Source: Microlunatus parietis (GTDB lineage Bacteria > Actinomycetota > Actinomycetes > Propionibacteriales > Propionibacteriaceae). Taken from it: a stretch of DNA of 64,000 nucleotides. Shown here piece by piece: positions 23,950 to 32,512 of the stretch (within the stretch, counting starts at the first letter, position 1; every line of letters begins with the position of its first letter). The notes under the pieces are model-generated. The model was not told where the DNA came from and did not search any database. It was given only the letters and a program-made list of their open reading frames with translations. Both the position numbers and the translations under genes were made by a program. Location of the stretch: the NCBI RefSeq assembly GCF_013407955.1, contig NZ_JACCBU010000001.1:5580001-5644000 (forward strand), given 5' to 3'.

Positions 23950-25204
23950 GTTCGCCTTCGACGTCGACCACCTCCGGGCCGACTTCCCCATTCTGGAACG
24001 GGAAGTGGGCGGCCGGCCGGTGGTCTACCTCGACTCGGCCAACACGTCGCAGAAGCCGCGCTGTGTGGTCGAGGCGATCGAAGATCATTACCTGTACCAC
24101 AACGCCAATGTGGCGCGGGCGATGCACCAGCTGGGTGCCGAGGCCACCGAGGCGTACGAGGGAGCCCGGCGGATCATCGCCGGCTTCATCGGCGCTCCGC
24201 GGTCCGACGAGGTGATCTTCACCAAGAACGCGTCCGAGGCGCTCAACCTGTGCGCCCACACGCTCGGCGCCAAGCTTGCTCCGGGCGACGAGATCGTGAT
24301 CTCGGTGATGGAGCACCACTCCAACATCGTCCCGTGGCAGTTGCTGGCCGAGCGGACCGGCGCCACGCTGCGCTGGTTCGACGTGACCGAGGAGGGCCGG
24401 CTCGACCTGGCCGGCGCCGAGCGGGACGGCTTGATCAACGAGCGGACCAAGATCGTCTCGGTGGCGTACGTCTCCAACGTGCTGGGCACGGTCAACCCGG
24501 TCGCCAAGCTCGCCGAGCAGGCCCACGCGGTCGGCGCCGTGCTGGTGCTGGACGCCTCCCAGGCGGTCCCGCAGCTGCCGGTCGACGTCACGGCGACCGG
24601 AGCCGACCTGGTGGCCTTCACCGGGCACAAGATGCTCGGCCCGACCGGGATCGGCGTCCTGTGGGGCCGCTACGACCTGCTGGAGACACTGCCGCCGTTC
24701 CTGGGCGGTGGCGAGATGATCGAGATCGTCGAGCTGGAACGCTCCACGTTCGCCGCGCCGCCGTACCGCTTCGAGGCCGGCACACCGCCGATCGCGCAGG
24801 CGGTCGGGCTGGGTGCCGCAGCCGGCTACCTGTCCGCCGTTGGGATGGACAAGGTGGCCGCGCACGAGCAGGAGATCACGGCGTACGCGCTGAAGGGCCT
24901 GGCCACCCTGCCGGGGCTGCGCATCCTGGGCCCCACCGAGCCGGTGGACCGGGGCGGCGCGATCTCGTTCACGCTGACCGCCGGCGGCCTCGACGTGCAC
25001 CCGCACGACGTCAGCCAGCTGCTGGACAGCAAGGGGGTCGCGGTGCGCGGCGGCCACCACTGCGCCCGCCCGCTGCACAAGCGGTTCGGCGTCCAGTCCT
25101 CGACCCGCGCGTCGAGCTATCTCTACACCACCCGGGCCGAGATCGACGTTCTCGTCGACTCCCTGGAATATGTGACGCACTTTTTCGGTCGAGGTAAAGC
25201 GTGA
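23942..25204 (+). CDS. sufS: Cysteine desulfurase SufS
   Basis: 420 residues. Class II (SufS) desulfurase: PLP lysine about residue 230 in AFTGHKMLGPTGIGVLWG, and the persulfide Cys about residue 374 in AVRGGHHCARPLHKRF. Also EVIFTKNASEALNLCAH and VMEHHSNIVPWQ. Releases sulfur from cysteine and hands it to SufU. GTG start overlapping sufC by 8 nt; GTGA overlap with sufU. Confidence 0.96.
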   Translation: MSEFAFDVDHLRADFPILEREVGGRPVVYLDSANTSQKPRCVVEAIEDHYLYHNANVARAMHQLGAEATEAYEGARRIIAGFIGAPRSDEVIFTKNASEALNLCAHTLGAKLAPGDEIVISVMEHHSNIVPWQLLAERTGATLRWFDVTEEGRLDLAGAERDGLINERTKIVSVAYVSNVLGTVNPVAKLAEQAHAVGAVLVLDASQAVPQLPVDVTATGADLVAFTGHKMLGPTGIGVLWGRYDLLETLPPFLGGGEMIEIVELERSTFAAPPYRFEAGTPPIAQAVGLGAAAGYLSAVGMDKVAAHEQEITAYALKGLATLPGLRILGPTEPVDRGGAISFTLTAGGLDVHPHDVSQLLDSKGVAVRGGHHCARPLHKRFGVQSSTRASSYLYTTRAEIDVLVDSLEYVTHFFGRGKA

Positions 25205-25641
25205 ACGTCGAGGACATGTACCAGGAGATCATCCTGGACCACTACCGGGAGAAGCATCACAGCGGCCTGCGCGAGCCGTACGGCAGCGAGGTGCACCACG
25301 TGAACCCCAGCTGTGGGGACGAGGTGACGCTGCGGGTCCGGCTGGACGGCGACCGGGTCGCCGACGTGTCGTACGACGGCGTCGGCTGCTCGATCTCGCA
25401 GGCGTCGACGTCGGTGATGACCGATCTGGTGATCGGCAAGCCGTACGCGGACGGCCTGGAGTTGCACCAGGAGTTCTTGGAACTCATGCAGGGCCGTGGT
25501 GAGATCGAACCGAACGAGGATCGGCTGGAGGACGGCATCGCGTTCGCCGGCGTGGCCAAATTCCCGGCCCGGGTGAAGTGTGCGTTGCTCGGCTGGTCCG
25601 CATTCAAGGACGCGGTACTCCGCGCGACCAAGGAGAACTGA
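25201..25641 (+). CDS. sufU: Sulfur-transfer protein SufU
   Basis: 146 residues. Zn/sulfur-acceptor cysteines are in NPSCGDEVTLRV, GVGCSISQAS and VKCALLGWSAF, with the conserved Asp in the first motif. The insertion after GCSISQAS that distinguishes SufU from IscU is present. It accepts sulfur from SufS and is coupled to it by GTGA. TGATG junction with the next gene. Confidence 0.94.
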   Translation: MNVEDMYQEIILDHYREKHHSGLREPYGSEVHHVNPSCGDEVTLRVRLDGDRVADVSYDGVGCSISQASTSVMTDLVIGKPYADGLELHQEFLELMQGRGEIEPNEDRLEDGIAFAGVAKFPARVKCALLGWSAFKDAVLRATKEN

Positions 25642-26027
25642 TGACCGAACAGCAGATTCGCGACGAGCTGCCGGAGGTCGACCTGTCCGGCACCCCGCAG
25701 CCCGCGGCGCCGATCAGCAAGCCGACCGTGGAGGACCTCACCGAGGCGCTCAAGGACGTCGTCGACCCCGAGTTGGGCATCAACGTGGTCGACCTCGGCC
25801 TGATCTACGGGCTCACGGTCGAGGACGACAACTCGGTCACGATCGACATGACCCTGACCTCGGCGGCCTGCCCGCTGACCGACGTGATCGAGGACCAGAC
25901 CAACACTGCCCTGGAGGGCCTGGTCACGGACTGGCGGATCAACTGGGTCTGGATGCCGCCGTGGGGCCTGGAGAAGATCACCGACGAGGGTCGTGATCAG
26001 CTCCGTGCGCTCGGCTTCAACGTCTGA
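25641..26027 (+). CDS. sufT: SufT-like MIP18/DUF59 family Fe-S assembly factor
   Basis: 128 residues. The DUF59 core begins about residue 34: EALKDVVDPELGINVVDLGLIYGL, then IDMTLTSAACPLTDVIEDQT with the family Cys, and the C-terminal INWVWMPPWGLEKITDEGRDQLRALGF. These proteins help Fe-S delivery. Last gene of the sufR-T operon; ATG shares a base with the sufU stop. Confidence 0.9.
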   Translation: MTEQQIRDELPEVDLSGTPQPAAPISKPTVEDLTEALKDVVDPELGINVVDLGLIYGLTVEDDNSVTIDMTLTSAACPLTDVIEDQTNTALEGLVTDWRINWVWMPPWGLEKITDEGRDQLRALGFNV

Positions 26028-26078
26028 GCCCCCTGGAAAGGATTTGGCCCCCGGCCTTCTCTGGGGAACCCTTGTTCC

Positions 26079-27677
26079 GTGTTAGTTGCTCATGATCTTG
26101 AGGTCCGTGCGGGTGCGCGGTTGTTGTTGGAGCATGCCTCGTTCCAGATCGCTCCCGGGGACAAGATCGGACTGGTCGGCCGGAACGGTGCCGGCAAGAC
26201 CACACTGACCAAGATCCTGGCCGGTGAGGGACAACCGGAGGCGGGGACCGTGCACCGGCCCGGCTCGGTCGGCTACCTGCCGCAGGACCCGCGGACCGGT
26301 GATCTCGAGGTGCTCGCCCGGGACCGGATCCTGTCGGCCCGCGGCCTGGACAAGGTGATCACCAGGCTGCGCCGGGCCGAGCAGCAGATGGCCGATCCCG
26401 ACGACGAGGTACGCGATCGGGCGATGAACGCCTACACGCGGGCGGAGGCGGAGTTGATCTCCGCCGGCGGCTACGCCGCGGAGGCGGAGGCGGCCCGGAT
26501 CGCCAGCAACCTCGGGCTGCCCGACCGGGTCCTCGGCCAGCCGCTGCGCACCCTGTCCGGCGGTCAGCGGCGCCGGGTGGAACTGTCCCGGATCCTCTTC
26601 TCCGGCGCGGACACGCTGCTGCTGGACGAGCCGACCAACCACCTCGACGCCGATTCGATCATCTGGCTGCGCTGTTTCCTGCAGACCTATCCCGGCGGCA
26701 TGGTGGTGATCAGCCACGACGTCGCGCTGCTGGACCAGACCGTGACCAAGGTGTTCCATCTGGACGCGACCCGCGCCGTGCTGGACGTCTACGCGATGAA
26801 CTGGAAGCGCTACCTGCTGCAGCGGGAGACCGACGAGAAGCGCCGCAAGCGGGAGCGCAAGAACGCCGAGAAGAAGGCCGACCAGTTGATCACCCAGGCG
26901 GCCAAGATGGGCGCCAAGGCGACCAAGGCCGTTGCGGCGCAGAACATGGCGCGCCGCGCCGAACGGCTGCTGTCCGGCCTGGAGGAGGTCCGGGTGGCCG
27001 ACAAGGTGGCCAAGATCAGGTTCCCGGACCCGGCGCCGTGCGGGAAGACGCCGTTGACGGCCACCGATCTGAGCAAGAACTACGGGTCGCTCGAGGTGTT
27101 CACCGGAGTCGATCTTGCTATCGACCGGGGCAGCCAGGTGGTCGTGCTCGGCCTCAACGGCGCCGGAAAGACCACCCTGCTGCGGATTCTGGCCGGTCTC
27201 GAGGAGTCCGACACCGGCCAGGTGCACAACGGTCACGGGCTGCGGCTCGGCTACTACGCGCAGGAGCACGAGACGCTGGAGCTGGACCGGTCCGTGCTGG
27301 ACAACATGAAGTCCGCCGCTCCTGATCTTGGTGAGACCGAGGTACGCAAGGTGCTCGGCTCCTTTCTCTTCTCTGGCGACGATGTGGAGAAGCCGGCGGC
27401 CGTGTTGTCCGGCGGTGAGAAGACCCGGCTGGCGTTGGCGATGTTGGTCGTCTCCAGTGCCAACGTGCTGTTGCTCGACGAGCCGACGAACAACCTCGAT
27501 CCCGCGTCGCGCGCCGAGGTGCTAAACGCGATCAGGACGTACCAGGGCGCCGTGGTTCTGGTCACCCACGACGAGGGAGCCGTCCACGCCCTCGATCCTG
27601 ATCGGGTACTGGTGCTGCCGGACGGAACCGAAGATCTTTGGAGCCCTGAGTACGCGGAGTTGATCTCGCTCGCGTGA
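26079..27677 (+). CDS. ABC-F family ATPase (duplicated ABC domains, no membrane part)
   Basis: 532 residues. Two ABC domains: Walker A GRNGAGKTT (about 36) and GLNGAGKTT (about 359), signatures LSGGQRRRVELS and LSGGEKTRLALAM, Walker B LLLDEPTNHLD and LLLDEPTNNLD. A Lys/Arg-rich linker lies between (ETDEKRRKRERKNAEKKADQ). ABC-F proteins act on ribosomes, as translation factors or ribosome-protection proteins. This size and linker are like the housekeeping members found in most actinobacteria. GTG start; AACCCT 6 nt upstream fits a weak leaderless -10. Confidence 0.9.
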   Translation: MLVAHDLEVRAGARLLLEHASFQIAPGDKIGLVGRNGAGKTTLTKILAGEGQPEAGTVHRPGSVGYLPQDPRTGDLEVLARDRILSARGLDKVITRLRRAEQQMADPDDEVRDRAMNAYTRAEAELISAGGYAAEAEAARIASNLGLPDRVLGQPLRTLSGGQRRRVELSRILFSGADTLLLDEPTNHLDADSIIWLRCFLQTYPGGMVVISHDVALLDQTVTKVFHLDATRAVLDVYAMNWKRYLLQRETDEKRRKRERKNAEKKADQLITQAAKMGAKATKAVAAQNMARRAERLLSGLEEVRVADKVAKIRFPDPAPCGKTPLTATDLSKNYGSLEVFTGVDLAIDRGSQVVVLGLNGAGKTTLLRILAGLEESDTGQVHNGHGLRLGYYAQEHETLELDRSVLDNMKSAAPDLGETEVRKVLGSFLFSGDDVEKPAAVLSGGEKTRLALAMLVVSSANVLLLDEPTNNLDPASRAEVLNAIRTYQGAVVLVTHDEGAVHALDPDRVLVLPDGTEDLWSPEYAELISLA

Positions 27678-27842
27678 TCAAGGTCGACGGCCCGAGCAGT
27701 TGATCACCCCTCATTTGAGGCGGAATCACCGCTGATCTTGGTGCGAATTGGAAAAAAGTTCGCGAAAAGTGCTACAAATGATTGATCACTGATCTTGAAA
27801 TGTCGATCATAAGTCCTGTAAGTCATCGGGCGACCCTGCGCG
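27678..27842 (+). promoter_or_regulatory. AT-rich upstream region of the AKKAP DNA-binding gene
   Basis: A 165-bp gene-free stretch far richer in A+T than its surroundings, with runs such as GGAAAAAAGTTCG, CTACAAATGAT and CTTGAAATGTCGATCATAAG. TTGAAA (27794-27799) and TAAGTC about 18 nt later could be -35 and -10. No clear operator. Confidence 0.35.
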
Positions 27843-27866
27843 ATGATCCCAAAGTACGAGGAGGGC

Positions 27867-28415
27867 ATGGTGGCCAAGGCACTAGCTAAAGGCTCACGCA
27901 TCACGGGCGCCCAGCGTGACACGCTGGCCAGCCAGTTTTCCAAGCGGTACGCGTCCGGGGAGAGCATCCGCAAGATCGCTGACGACGCTGGTCGTTCGTT
28001 CGGCTTCGTGCACGGCGTGCTGGTCGAGGCCGGGGTAGAGCTCCGCGGCCGCGGCGGCGCGACCCGTGGCGCGGCGAAGAAGGCGCCGGCCAAGAAGGCG
28101 CCGGCGAAGAAGGCTCCTGCGAAGAAGGCACCGGCCAAGAAGGCGCCGGCTGCGAAGAAGACCGCGGCGAAGAAGACCGTGGCCAAGGCGCCGGCCAAGA
28201 AGGCGGCAGCGAAGAAGGCTCCGGCCAAGAAGGTCGCCGCGAAGAAGGCTCCGGCGAAGAAGGCCGTCGCTACGAAGGCTCCGGCGAAGAAGGCCCCGGC
28301 CAAGAAGGTCGCCGCGAAGAAGGCTCCGGCGAAGAAGGCCGTCGCCAAGAAGGCCCCGGCGAAGAAGGCCCCGGCCAAGAAGGCTCCGGCGAAGAAGACG
28401 GCGCGCAAGCGCTGA
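27867..28415 (+). CDS. Histone-like DNA-binding protein with HTH head and AKKAP-repeat tail
   Basis: About 182 residues. The N-terminal 70 form a helix-turn-helix-like domain (RITGAQRDTLASQFSKRYASGESIRKIADDAGRSFGFVHGVLVEAGVELRGRGG). The rest is almost only Ala, Lys and Pro in AKKAPAKK repeats ending KKTARKR, like histone H1 and the tails of mycobacterial HupB. Likely binds DNA non-specifically and shapes the nucleoid. AGGAGGG (27859-27865) lies just upstream, which favours ATG 27867 or GTG 27870 over the ATG at 27843. The tail is encoded by near-identical AAGAAGGCnCCGGC units, prone to slippage. A strong terminator follows. Confidence 0.85.
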   Translation: MVAKALAKGSRITGAQRDTLASQFSKRYASGESIRKIADDAGRSFGFVHGVLVEAGVELRGRGGATRGAAKKAPAKKAPAKKAPAKKAPAKKAPAAKKTAAKKTVAKAPAKKAAAKKAPAKKVAAKKAPAKKAVATKAPAKKAPAKKVAAKKAPAKKAVAKKAPAKKAPAKKAPAKKTARKR

Positions 28416-28440
28416 CGCCGGTCCGGAAGGTTTCTTGATC

Positions 28441-28470
28441 AGACCCGGGTGGGGATTCCCGCCCGGGTCT
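28441..28470. terminator. Bidirectional hairpin terminator
   Basis: AGACCCGGGTGGG (28441-28453) pairs with the complement at 28458-28470, 13 bp including one G-U, leaving a 4-nt loop. It sits between two convergent genes (ends at 28415 and 28490), so it can serve both. Confidence 0.75.
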
Positions 28471-28489
28471 GATCATGTCCGGGTGTTGA

Positions 28490-29281
28490 TCACCGGCTCC
28501 GGGCGGCCTGCGCCTTCCGCTCGCGAAGATCACCGCGGATGAAGACCACGATCCCGGCCACCCCGATCGCGGTGAACATGAACCACTGGACGGCGTACCA
28601 GAAGTGCGGGCCGTCGGACAGCTCCGGCAGCCGGACCGGCGTCAGTCCGCCTTCCTGCGGCGGGTCGACGGTGATCGCGCCGATGTAGCCGTCCGGCACC
28701 GGGTACGGCAGCGCCGCCGCGAGCGCCGGCGAGTTGATCAAGCGGACCTGGCCGTCGGACGGCGTCACGGCGCCGCCGCTGCCCTCCTCGTTCCGGCGGA
28801 CGTGGCCGATCACCCGGACCTGGCCGGCCGGCGGCGCCGGCGCCACCGTCGGCAGCGGCTCACCGGTCGGTACCGCGACGAAGCCGCGGTCCACCAGCAC
28901 CCAGCCGGCGTCGGTACGCAGCGGCGTGACCACCTCGTAGCCCTTGGCCTCGGCGCCGTTCGTGTCGGTGCCGTTGCGGAACCGAACCACGAACTGATGA
29001 TCGGGATCGAAGGTGCCGACCGCCTCGACCCGCTGCCACTGGTCGTCCTCGCCGATCGGGCGGGTGAACACCTCGGTGTACGGCCGCACCGGTGCCTTCT
29101 CGTTCGCGATCGTGTGCTCGTTGTGGCCGCGCCGCTCGTCGAGCCGGGCCAGTTGCCAGCGGCCGAGCAGCACGAAGGCGGTGCCGAGCAGGACCACGAA
29201 GACGATCAAGGCCGTCCAGCGCACCCAGAGCGGGCGGGCGGGACGGTCGTTCTCCACGTCGGTGCCGCTGGGTTCAGCCAC
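28490..29281 (-). CDS. SURF1-family cytochrome oxidase assembly protein
   Basis: 263 residues. SURF1 topology: a first membrane helix after about 20 residues (ALIVFVVLLGTAFVLLGRWQLARLDER, the family signature), a long extracytoplasmic domain (YEVVTPLRTDAGWVLVDRGFVA) and a second helix near the C-terminus (HFWYAVQWFMFTAIGVAGIVVF). SURF1 helps insert haem a into cytochrome c oxidase. GTG start overlapping the DUF6457 stop by 8 nt, so both are co-transcribed. Confidence 0.85.
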   Translation of the reverse strand: MAEPSGTDVENDRPARPLWVRWTALIVFVVLLGTAFVLLGRWQLARLDERRGHNEHTIANEKAPVRPYTEVFTRPIGEDDQWQRVEAVGTFDPDHQFVVRFRNGTDTNGAEAKGYEVVTPLRTDAGWVLVDRGFVAVPTGEPLPTVAPAPPAGQVRVIGHVRRNEEGSGGAVTPSDGQVRLINSPALAAALPYPVPDGYIGAITVDPPQEGGLTPVRLPELSDGPHFWYAVQWFMFTAIGVAGIVVFIRGDLRERKAQAARSR

Positions 29282-29561
29282 CCGCCGGTCCCTCCTCGGT
29301 GGCGGCGACCGGGCCGGGATCGGACGGTCCGGCCTCGGACAAGATCAGTTCGGTCGCCTGCGCGGCGACCGCACCGAGCGCGGCGCCCCGGCCGACCGCG
29401 ACCCCGACCAGGAACGCGGTCAGCGGCGCCGCCGGGCGCTCCACCTCGTGGGCCGCGTCCCGGGCCAGGTCGAGCACGATGTGCACGGCATCGTCATCCA
29501 TCGAGATGTCCTCGGTGCCGATCCGGGCGGACAGGGCGGCCAGCCATTCATCGCGGTCCAT
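29274..29561 (-). CDS. Small DUF6457-like protein, molybdenum cofactor context
   Basis: 95 residues, acidic and Ala-rich: MDRDEWLAALSARIG...LDLARDAAHEVERPAAPLTAFLVGVAVGRGA. This pattern occurs in small actinobacterial proteins encoded beside, or fused to, molybdopterin-guanine dinucleotide biosynthesis genes. Here it is divergent from fdhD by 35 bp, which supports a link to molybdenum cofactor handling. No catalytic motif is visible. Confidence 0.6.
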   Translation of the reverse strand: MDRDEWLAALSARIGTEDISMDDDAVHIVLDLARDAAHEVERPAAPLTAFLVGVAVGRGAALGAVAAQATELILSEAGPSDPGPVAATEEGPAGG

Positions 29562-29596
29562 GATCCACGAGGATAATCGTGGGGGATGATTCCCTT

Positions 29597-30439
29597 ATGG
29601 GACGGCTCACCCGCAGGCATCCGGTGCTTCGCTTGACGGCGGAGGAGGAGCGGCGCCGGATCGACGTCCTCGCCGTCGAGGAACCGCTCGAGCTCCGGAT
29701 CAACGGCGAGCCGTTCGTCGTCACGATGCGCACTCCGGGCGACGATCTCGACCTGGTGCACGGCTTGCTGCACGCCGAGGGCCTGATCACGGGCGTCGCG
29801 GACGTCAGCACGGCCCGCTACTGCGGCGGGGCGGGAGAGGACGGCGAGAACCCGTACAACCAACTCGACGTGGCCCTGGCGGCCGGTGTCGCGCCGCCGG
29901 CGGCCGAGCAGCGGCGCCAGGTGCTCACCAGCAGCGCCTGCGGGCTGTGCGGGGCCACCTCGATCGACCAGGTGCTGCGGGACGGCCGGTTCGAGCTGAC
30001 CGACGAGCTGCGGATCGACCGGGCGGTGATCGCGGCGGCGCCGGACCGGCTGCGGGAACAGCAGCGGACGTTCGACAAGACCGGCGGCCTGCACGGTGCG
30101 GGCCTGATGGACGCGGCGGGCGACCTGGTCTGCGTCCGGGAGGACGTGGGCCGGCACAACGCGGTCGACAAGGTGATCGGCTGGGCCCTCCGGCAGGACC
30201 GGCTGCCGGCCCGCGACCTGGCCCTGGTGGTGTCCGGCCGCGCCTCCTTCGAACTGACCCAGAAGGCCGTGCTGGCCGGGATCGCGCTGTTGATCGCCGT
30301 CTCGGCACCGAGCTCGCTCGCGGTCGAGCTGGCCGAGCGCTCCGGACTGACGCTGGCCGGCTTCGTCCGCGGCGGATCGATGAACGTGTACACCCACCCG
30401 GATCGGATTCTGGCGGCCCGTAGTAGCGTCACACGGTAA
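29597..30439 (+). CDS. fdhD: FdhD sulfurtransferase for molybdenum cofactor enzymes
   Basis: 280 residues. FdhD carries sulfur from a cysteine desulfurase to the Mo cofactor of formate dehydrogenases. Signatures: VEEPLELRINGEPFVVTMRTPGDD, HGLLHAEGLI, the sulfur-relay pair in TSSACGLCG, GGLHGAGLMD and VREDVGRHNAVDKVIG. No formate dehydrogenase is in the window. I prefer ATG 29597 (MGRLTRRHP): GATGAT (29585-29590) lies 6 nt before it. An in-frame GTG at 29579 is the alternative. Confidence 0.92.
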   Translation: MGRLTRRHPVLRLTAEEERRRIDVLAVEEPLELRINGEPFVVTMRTPGDDLDLVHGLLHAEGLITGVADVSTARYCGGAGEDGENPYNQLDVALAAGVAPPAAEQRRQVLTSSACGLCGATSIDQVLRDGRFELTDELRIDRAVIAAAPDRLREQQRTFDKTGGLHGAGLMDAAGDLVCVREDVGRHNAVDKVIGWALRQDRLPARDLALVVSGRASFELTQKAVLAGIALLIAVSAPSSLAVELAERSGLTLAGFVRGGSMNVYTHPDRILAARSSVTR

Positions 30440-30471
30440 CGGCTGAGCACGGAGAAGCCGAGAGGAGAAGC

Positions 30472-30999
30472 ATGGGATCCGCACGTGATCTTGGTCTGCT
30501 GGTGCTGCGGCTCGGCATCGGTGGCGCGGTGTTCGCCCACGGCGCGCAGAAGCTGTTCGGTTGGTTCGGCGGCGCCGGCCCCGAGGCGACGGCGGCCAGC
30601 ATGGAGAGCAAGGGGTTCGAGCCGGGCGACCGGAACGCCCTGCTGTCCGGCGTCAGCGAGACGCTCGGCGGGGCGATGATCGCCGCCGGCCTCGGCACCG
30701 GTCCCGCCGCGGCCGCCGTGTCCAGTTCGATGGCGGTCGCCTCGACGACGCACGTCGACAACGGCTACTTCAACAGCAAGGGCGGCTTCGAACTGCCCGC
30801 CGCGTACGCGATCTCGGCGACAGCGATCGCGATGACCGGCCCGGGCAAGCTCTCGCTCGACCACGTGACCCGCAACGTGTTCAACAGGAAGTGGATGCGC
30901 CGGGTCGCCTACCTGGTCACCTTCGGCCTCGCCGCGTACGTGATCAGCGAGCGGCAGGCCACGCTGGACAGCCGGTCCATGGATCGGGCGAGATCGTAA
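30472..30999 (+). CDS. DoxX-family membrane protein
   Basis: 175 residues with four hydrophobic segments. The start LGLLVLRLGIGGAVFAHGAQKLFGWFGG is the DoxX/DoxD signature. A GAGAGGAG Shine-Dalgarno is 6 nt from the ATG. Members are linked to redox or thiosulfate functions in some species, but most are uncharacterised. It lies between fdhD and moaA on the same strand, with short gaps. Confidence 0.85.
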   Translation: MGSARDLGLLVLRLGIGGAVFAHGAQKLFGWFGGAGPEATAASMESKGFEPGDRNALLSGVSETLGGAMIAAGLGTGPAAAAVSSSMAVASTTHVDNGYFNSKGGFELPAAYAISATAIAMTGPGKLSLDHVTRNVFNRKWMRRVAYLVTFGLAAYVISERQATLDSRSMDRARS

Positions 31000-31018
31000 C
31001 GAAAGGGAGAGAGAGCGG

Positions 31019-32020
31019 ATGCGTGCGCTGACTGACCGCTACGGCAGAGTGGCCACGGATCTGCGGGTGTCCCTGACCGACCGCTGCAACCTGCGCTGCG
31101 ACTACTGCATGCCGGCCGAGGGGCTGGACTGGCTGGGCCGCGACGAACTGCTCACGGACGACGAGACGGTCCGGTTGATCGACATCGGGGTACGGCTGCT
31201 CGGCATCCGTACCGTCCGGCTGACCGGCGGCGAGCCGCTGCTGCGGAAGAACCTGGAGGGTCTGGTCGCCGCCATCGCCGGGCTCTCGCCGCGGCCGGAG
31301 ATCGCCCTGACGACGAACGGGATCGGGCTGGACCGCCGGGCCTGGGGACTGCGCCGGGCCGGCCTGGACCGGCTCAACGTCTCCCTGGACACCCTGGACG
31401 ACGACACGTTCGCCAAGATCACCCGGCGGCGCCGGCTGCCCGACGTGCTGGCCGGGATCCGGGCCGCTCGGGACACCGGGCTGTCACCGGTCAAGATCAA
31501 CACGGTGCTGCTGCGCGGCGTCAACGACCACGAGGCGCCGGACCTGCTCGCCTGGGCGATCGAGGAGGGCGTCCGGCTGCGGTTCATCGAGCAGATGCCG
31601 CTGGACGCTCAGCACGGCTGGCGGCGCTCCGAGATGATCACCGCCGAGGAGATCCTGGCCCGGCTGTCCGAGCGGTACGAGCTCGTCGAGGACCCGGCCG
31701 AGGCCCTGCGCCGGGGCAGCGCGCCCGCGGAGACGTACCGGGTGGCCGGCACCGACCACACCGTCGGTGTGATCGCGTCGGTGACCCGGCCGTTCTGCGG
31801 GGCCTGCGACCGGGTCCGGCTGACCGCCGACGGACAACTGCGGAACTGCCTGTTCGCCCGCGAGGAATCGGATCTGCGGACCCCGCTGCGGACCGGCTGG
31901 TCCGACGACCGGATCGCCGACCGCTGGGTCGCCGCGCTCGCCGGCAAACGGGCCGGTCATGGCATCGACGATCCGACCTTCCTGCAGCCGGACCGCCCGA
32001 TGTCGGCGATCGGCGGCTGA
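31019..32020 (+). CDS. moaA: GTP 3',8-cyclase MoaA
   Basis: 333 residues. Radical-SAM cluster CNLRCDYC (about 24-31), SAM-binding VRLTGGEPLLRK, and the C-terminal second cluster CGACDRVRLTADGQLRNCLF. It ends in Gly-Gly (SAIGG), the conserved C-terminal tail. It performs the first step of molybdopterin synthesis from GTP, needed by the nitrate reductase. GAAAGGGAGAGAG precedes the ATG. Confidence 0.95.
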   Translation: MRALTDRYGRVATDLRVSLTDRCNLRCDYCMPAEGLDWLGRDELLTDDETVRLIDIGVRLLGIRTVRLTGGEPLLRKNLEGLVAAIAGLSPRPEIALTTNGIGLDRRAWGLRRAGLDRLNVSLDTLDDDTFAKITRRRRLPDVLAGIRAARDTGLSPVKINTVLLRGVNDHEAPDLLAWAIEEGVRLRFIEQMPLDAQHGWRRSEMITAEEILARLSERYELVEDPAEALRRGSAPAETYRVAGTDHTVGVIASVTRPFCGACDRVRLTADGQLRNCLFAREESDLRTPLRTGWSDDRIADRWVAALAGKRAGHGIDDPTFLQPDRPMSAIGG

Positions 32021-32040
32021 AATTCGCTTTGGAAAGCCCT

Positions 32041-32067
32041 TGCCTAAGGCGTGGCAACGCTTAGGCA
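32041..32067. terminator. Hairpin after moaA
   Basis: TGCCTAAG (32041-32048) pairs with CTTAGGCA (32060-32067), with an inner CGT/ACG stem, one bulged G and a GGCA loop. It begins 20 nt after the moaA stop; no long U-tract follows. Confidence 0.55.
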
Positions 32068-32243
32068 TCTCCTGAGTCAGCTTTGACCCTTATTGAACGT
32101 TGCCGCGGTTAGAGTTTTACCTATCAGGTCCGTTATCCCGGGTTCCCGCAGGCTCGGTCGAGAGCGGGCCTGATCACTTTTCCGGCCTCCCTGCCGAACC
32201 GCATCCGCGACCGCTTGCGCGCAGCCGCGACTGCTCCTCGCAG

Positions 32244-32267
32244 CCGCGACTGCTGCACCAGTCGCGG
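32244..32267. terminator. CCGCGACTG hairpin
   Basis: CCGCGACTG (32244-32252) and CAGTCGCGG (32259-32267), a perfect 9-bp stem with a 6-nt loop, placed just past the end of the minus-strand gene at 32300. Related stems occur at 54872-54914. Confidence 0.5.
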
Positions 32268-32299
32268 ATACGCGCAACGGTCGCGGATTGCGGACGGAA

Positions 32300-32512
32300 T
32301 CAGCCTGCGACGGGCTCGATGTCGCGCAGGAAGCCTCGGGCGGACAGGAACGCGGCCAGGGATTCGCGGTGGTCCGGGCAGGCGAGCCATTGCTTGCGGC
32401 GGTCCGGGGTGTGGATCTTCGGGTTGTTCCAGAGCAGCGTGTAGCCGGCCGCCTCCTGGCAGCCCTTCGCCGAGCAGATCAGCGGCTCGCCCGGGCCGTC
32501 AGGCTGCGTCAT
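32300..32512 (-). CDS. Small conserved protein with Cys/His pairs
   Basis: 70 residues: CSAKGCQEAAGYTLLWNNPKIH, then CPDHRESLAAFLSARGFL. The Cx4C followed by a distal CxxH looks like a small zinc-binding module. Many actinobacteria carry a similar short protein, unnamed as far as I know. It overlaps the end of the DUF3099-like gene by 14 nt, suggesting co-expression. Confidence 0.65.
   Translation of the reverse strand: MTQPDGPGEPLICSAKGCQEAAGYTLLWNNPKIHTPDRRKQWLACPDHRESLAAFLSARGFLRDIEPVAG

Larger units (their letters stand above)
32021..32299. other. Gene-free convergent gap with hairpins
   Basis: Between the ends of moaA (plus) and the 70-residue gene (minus). Contains two strong hairpins (32041-32067 and 32244-32267), repeated CAGCCGCGACTGCT units (about 32220-32255) and a GCAACGGTCGCGG copy (32274-32286). 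Otherwise nothing recognisable. Confidence 0.6.

Noticed and set aside
32021..32299. A riboswitch or Mo-cofactor RNA after moaA.
   Set aside because: The region lies between convergent gene ends, so no gene is downstream to regulate; hairpins fit terminators better.
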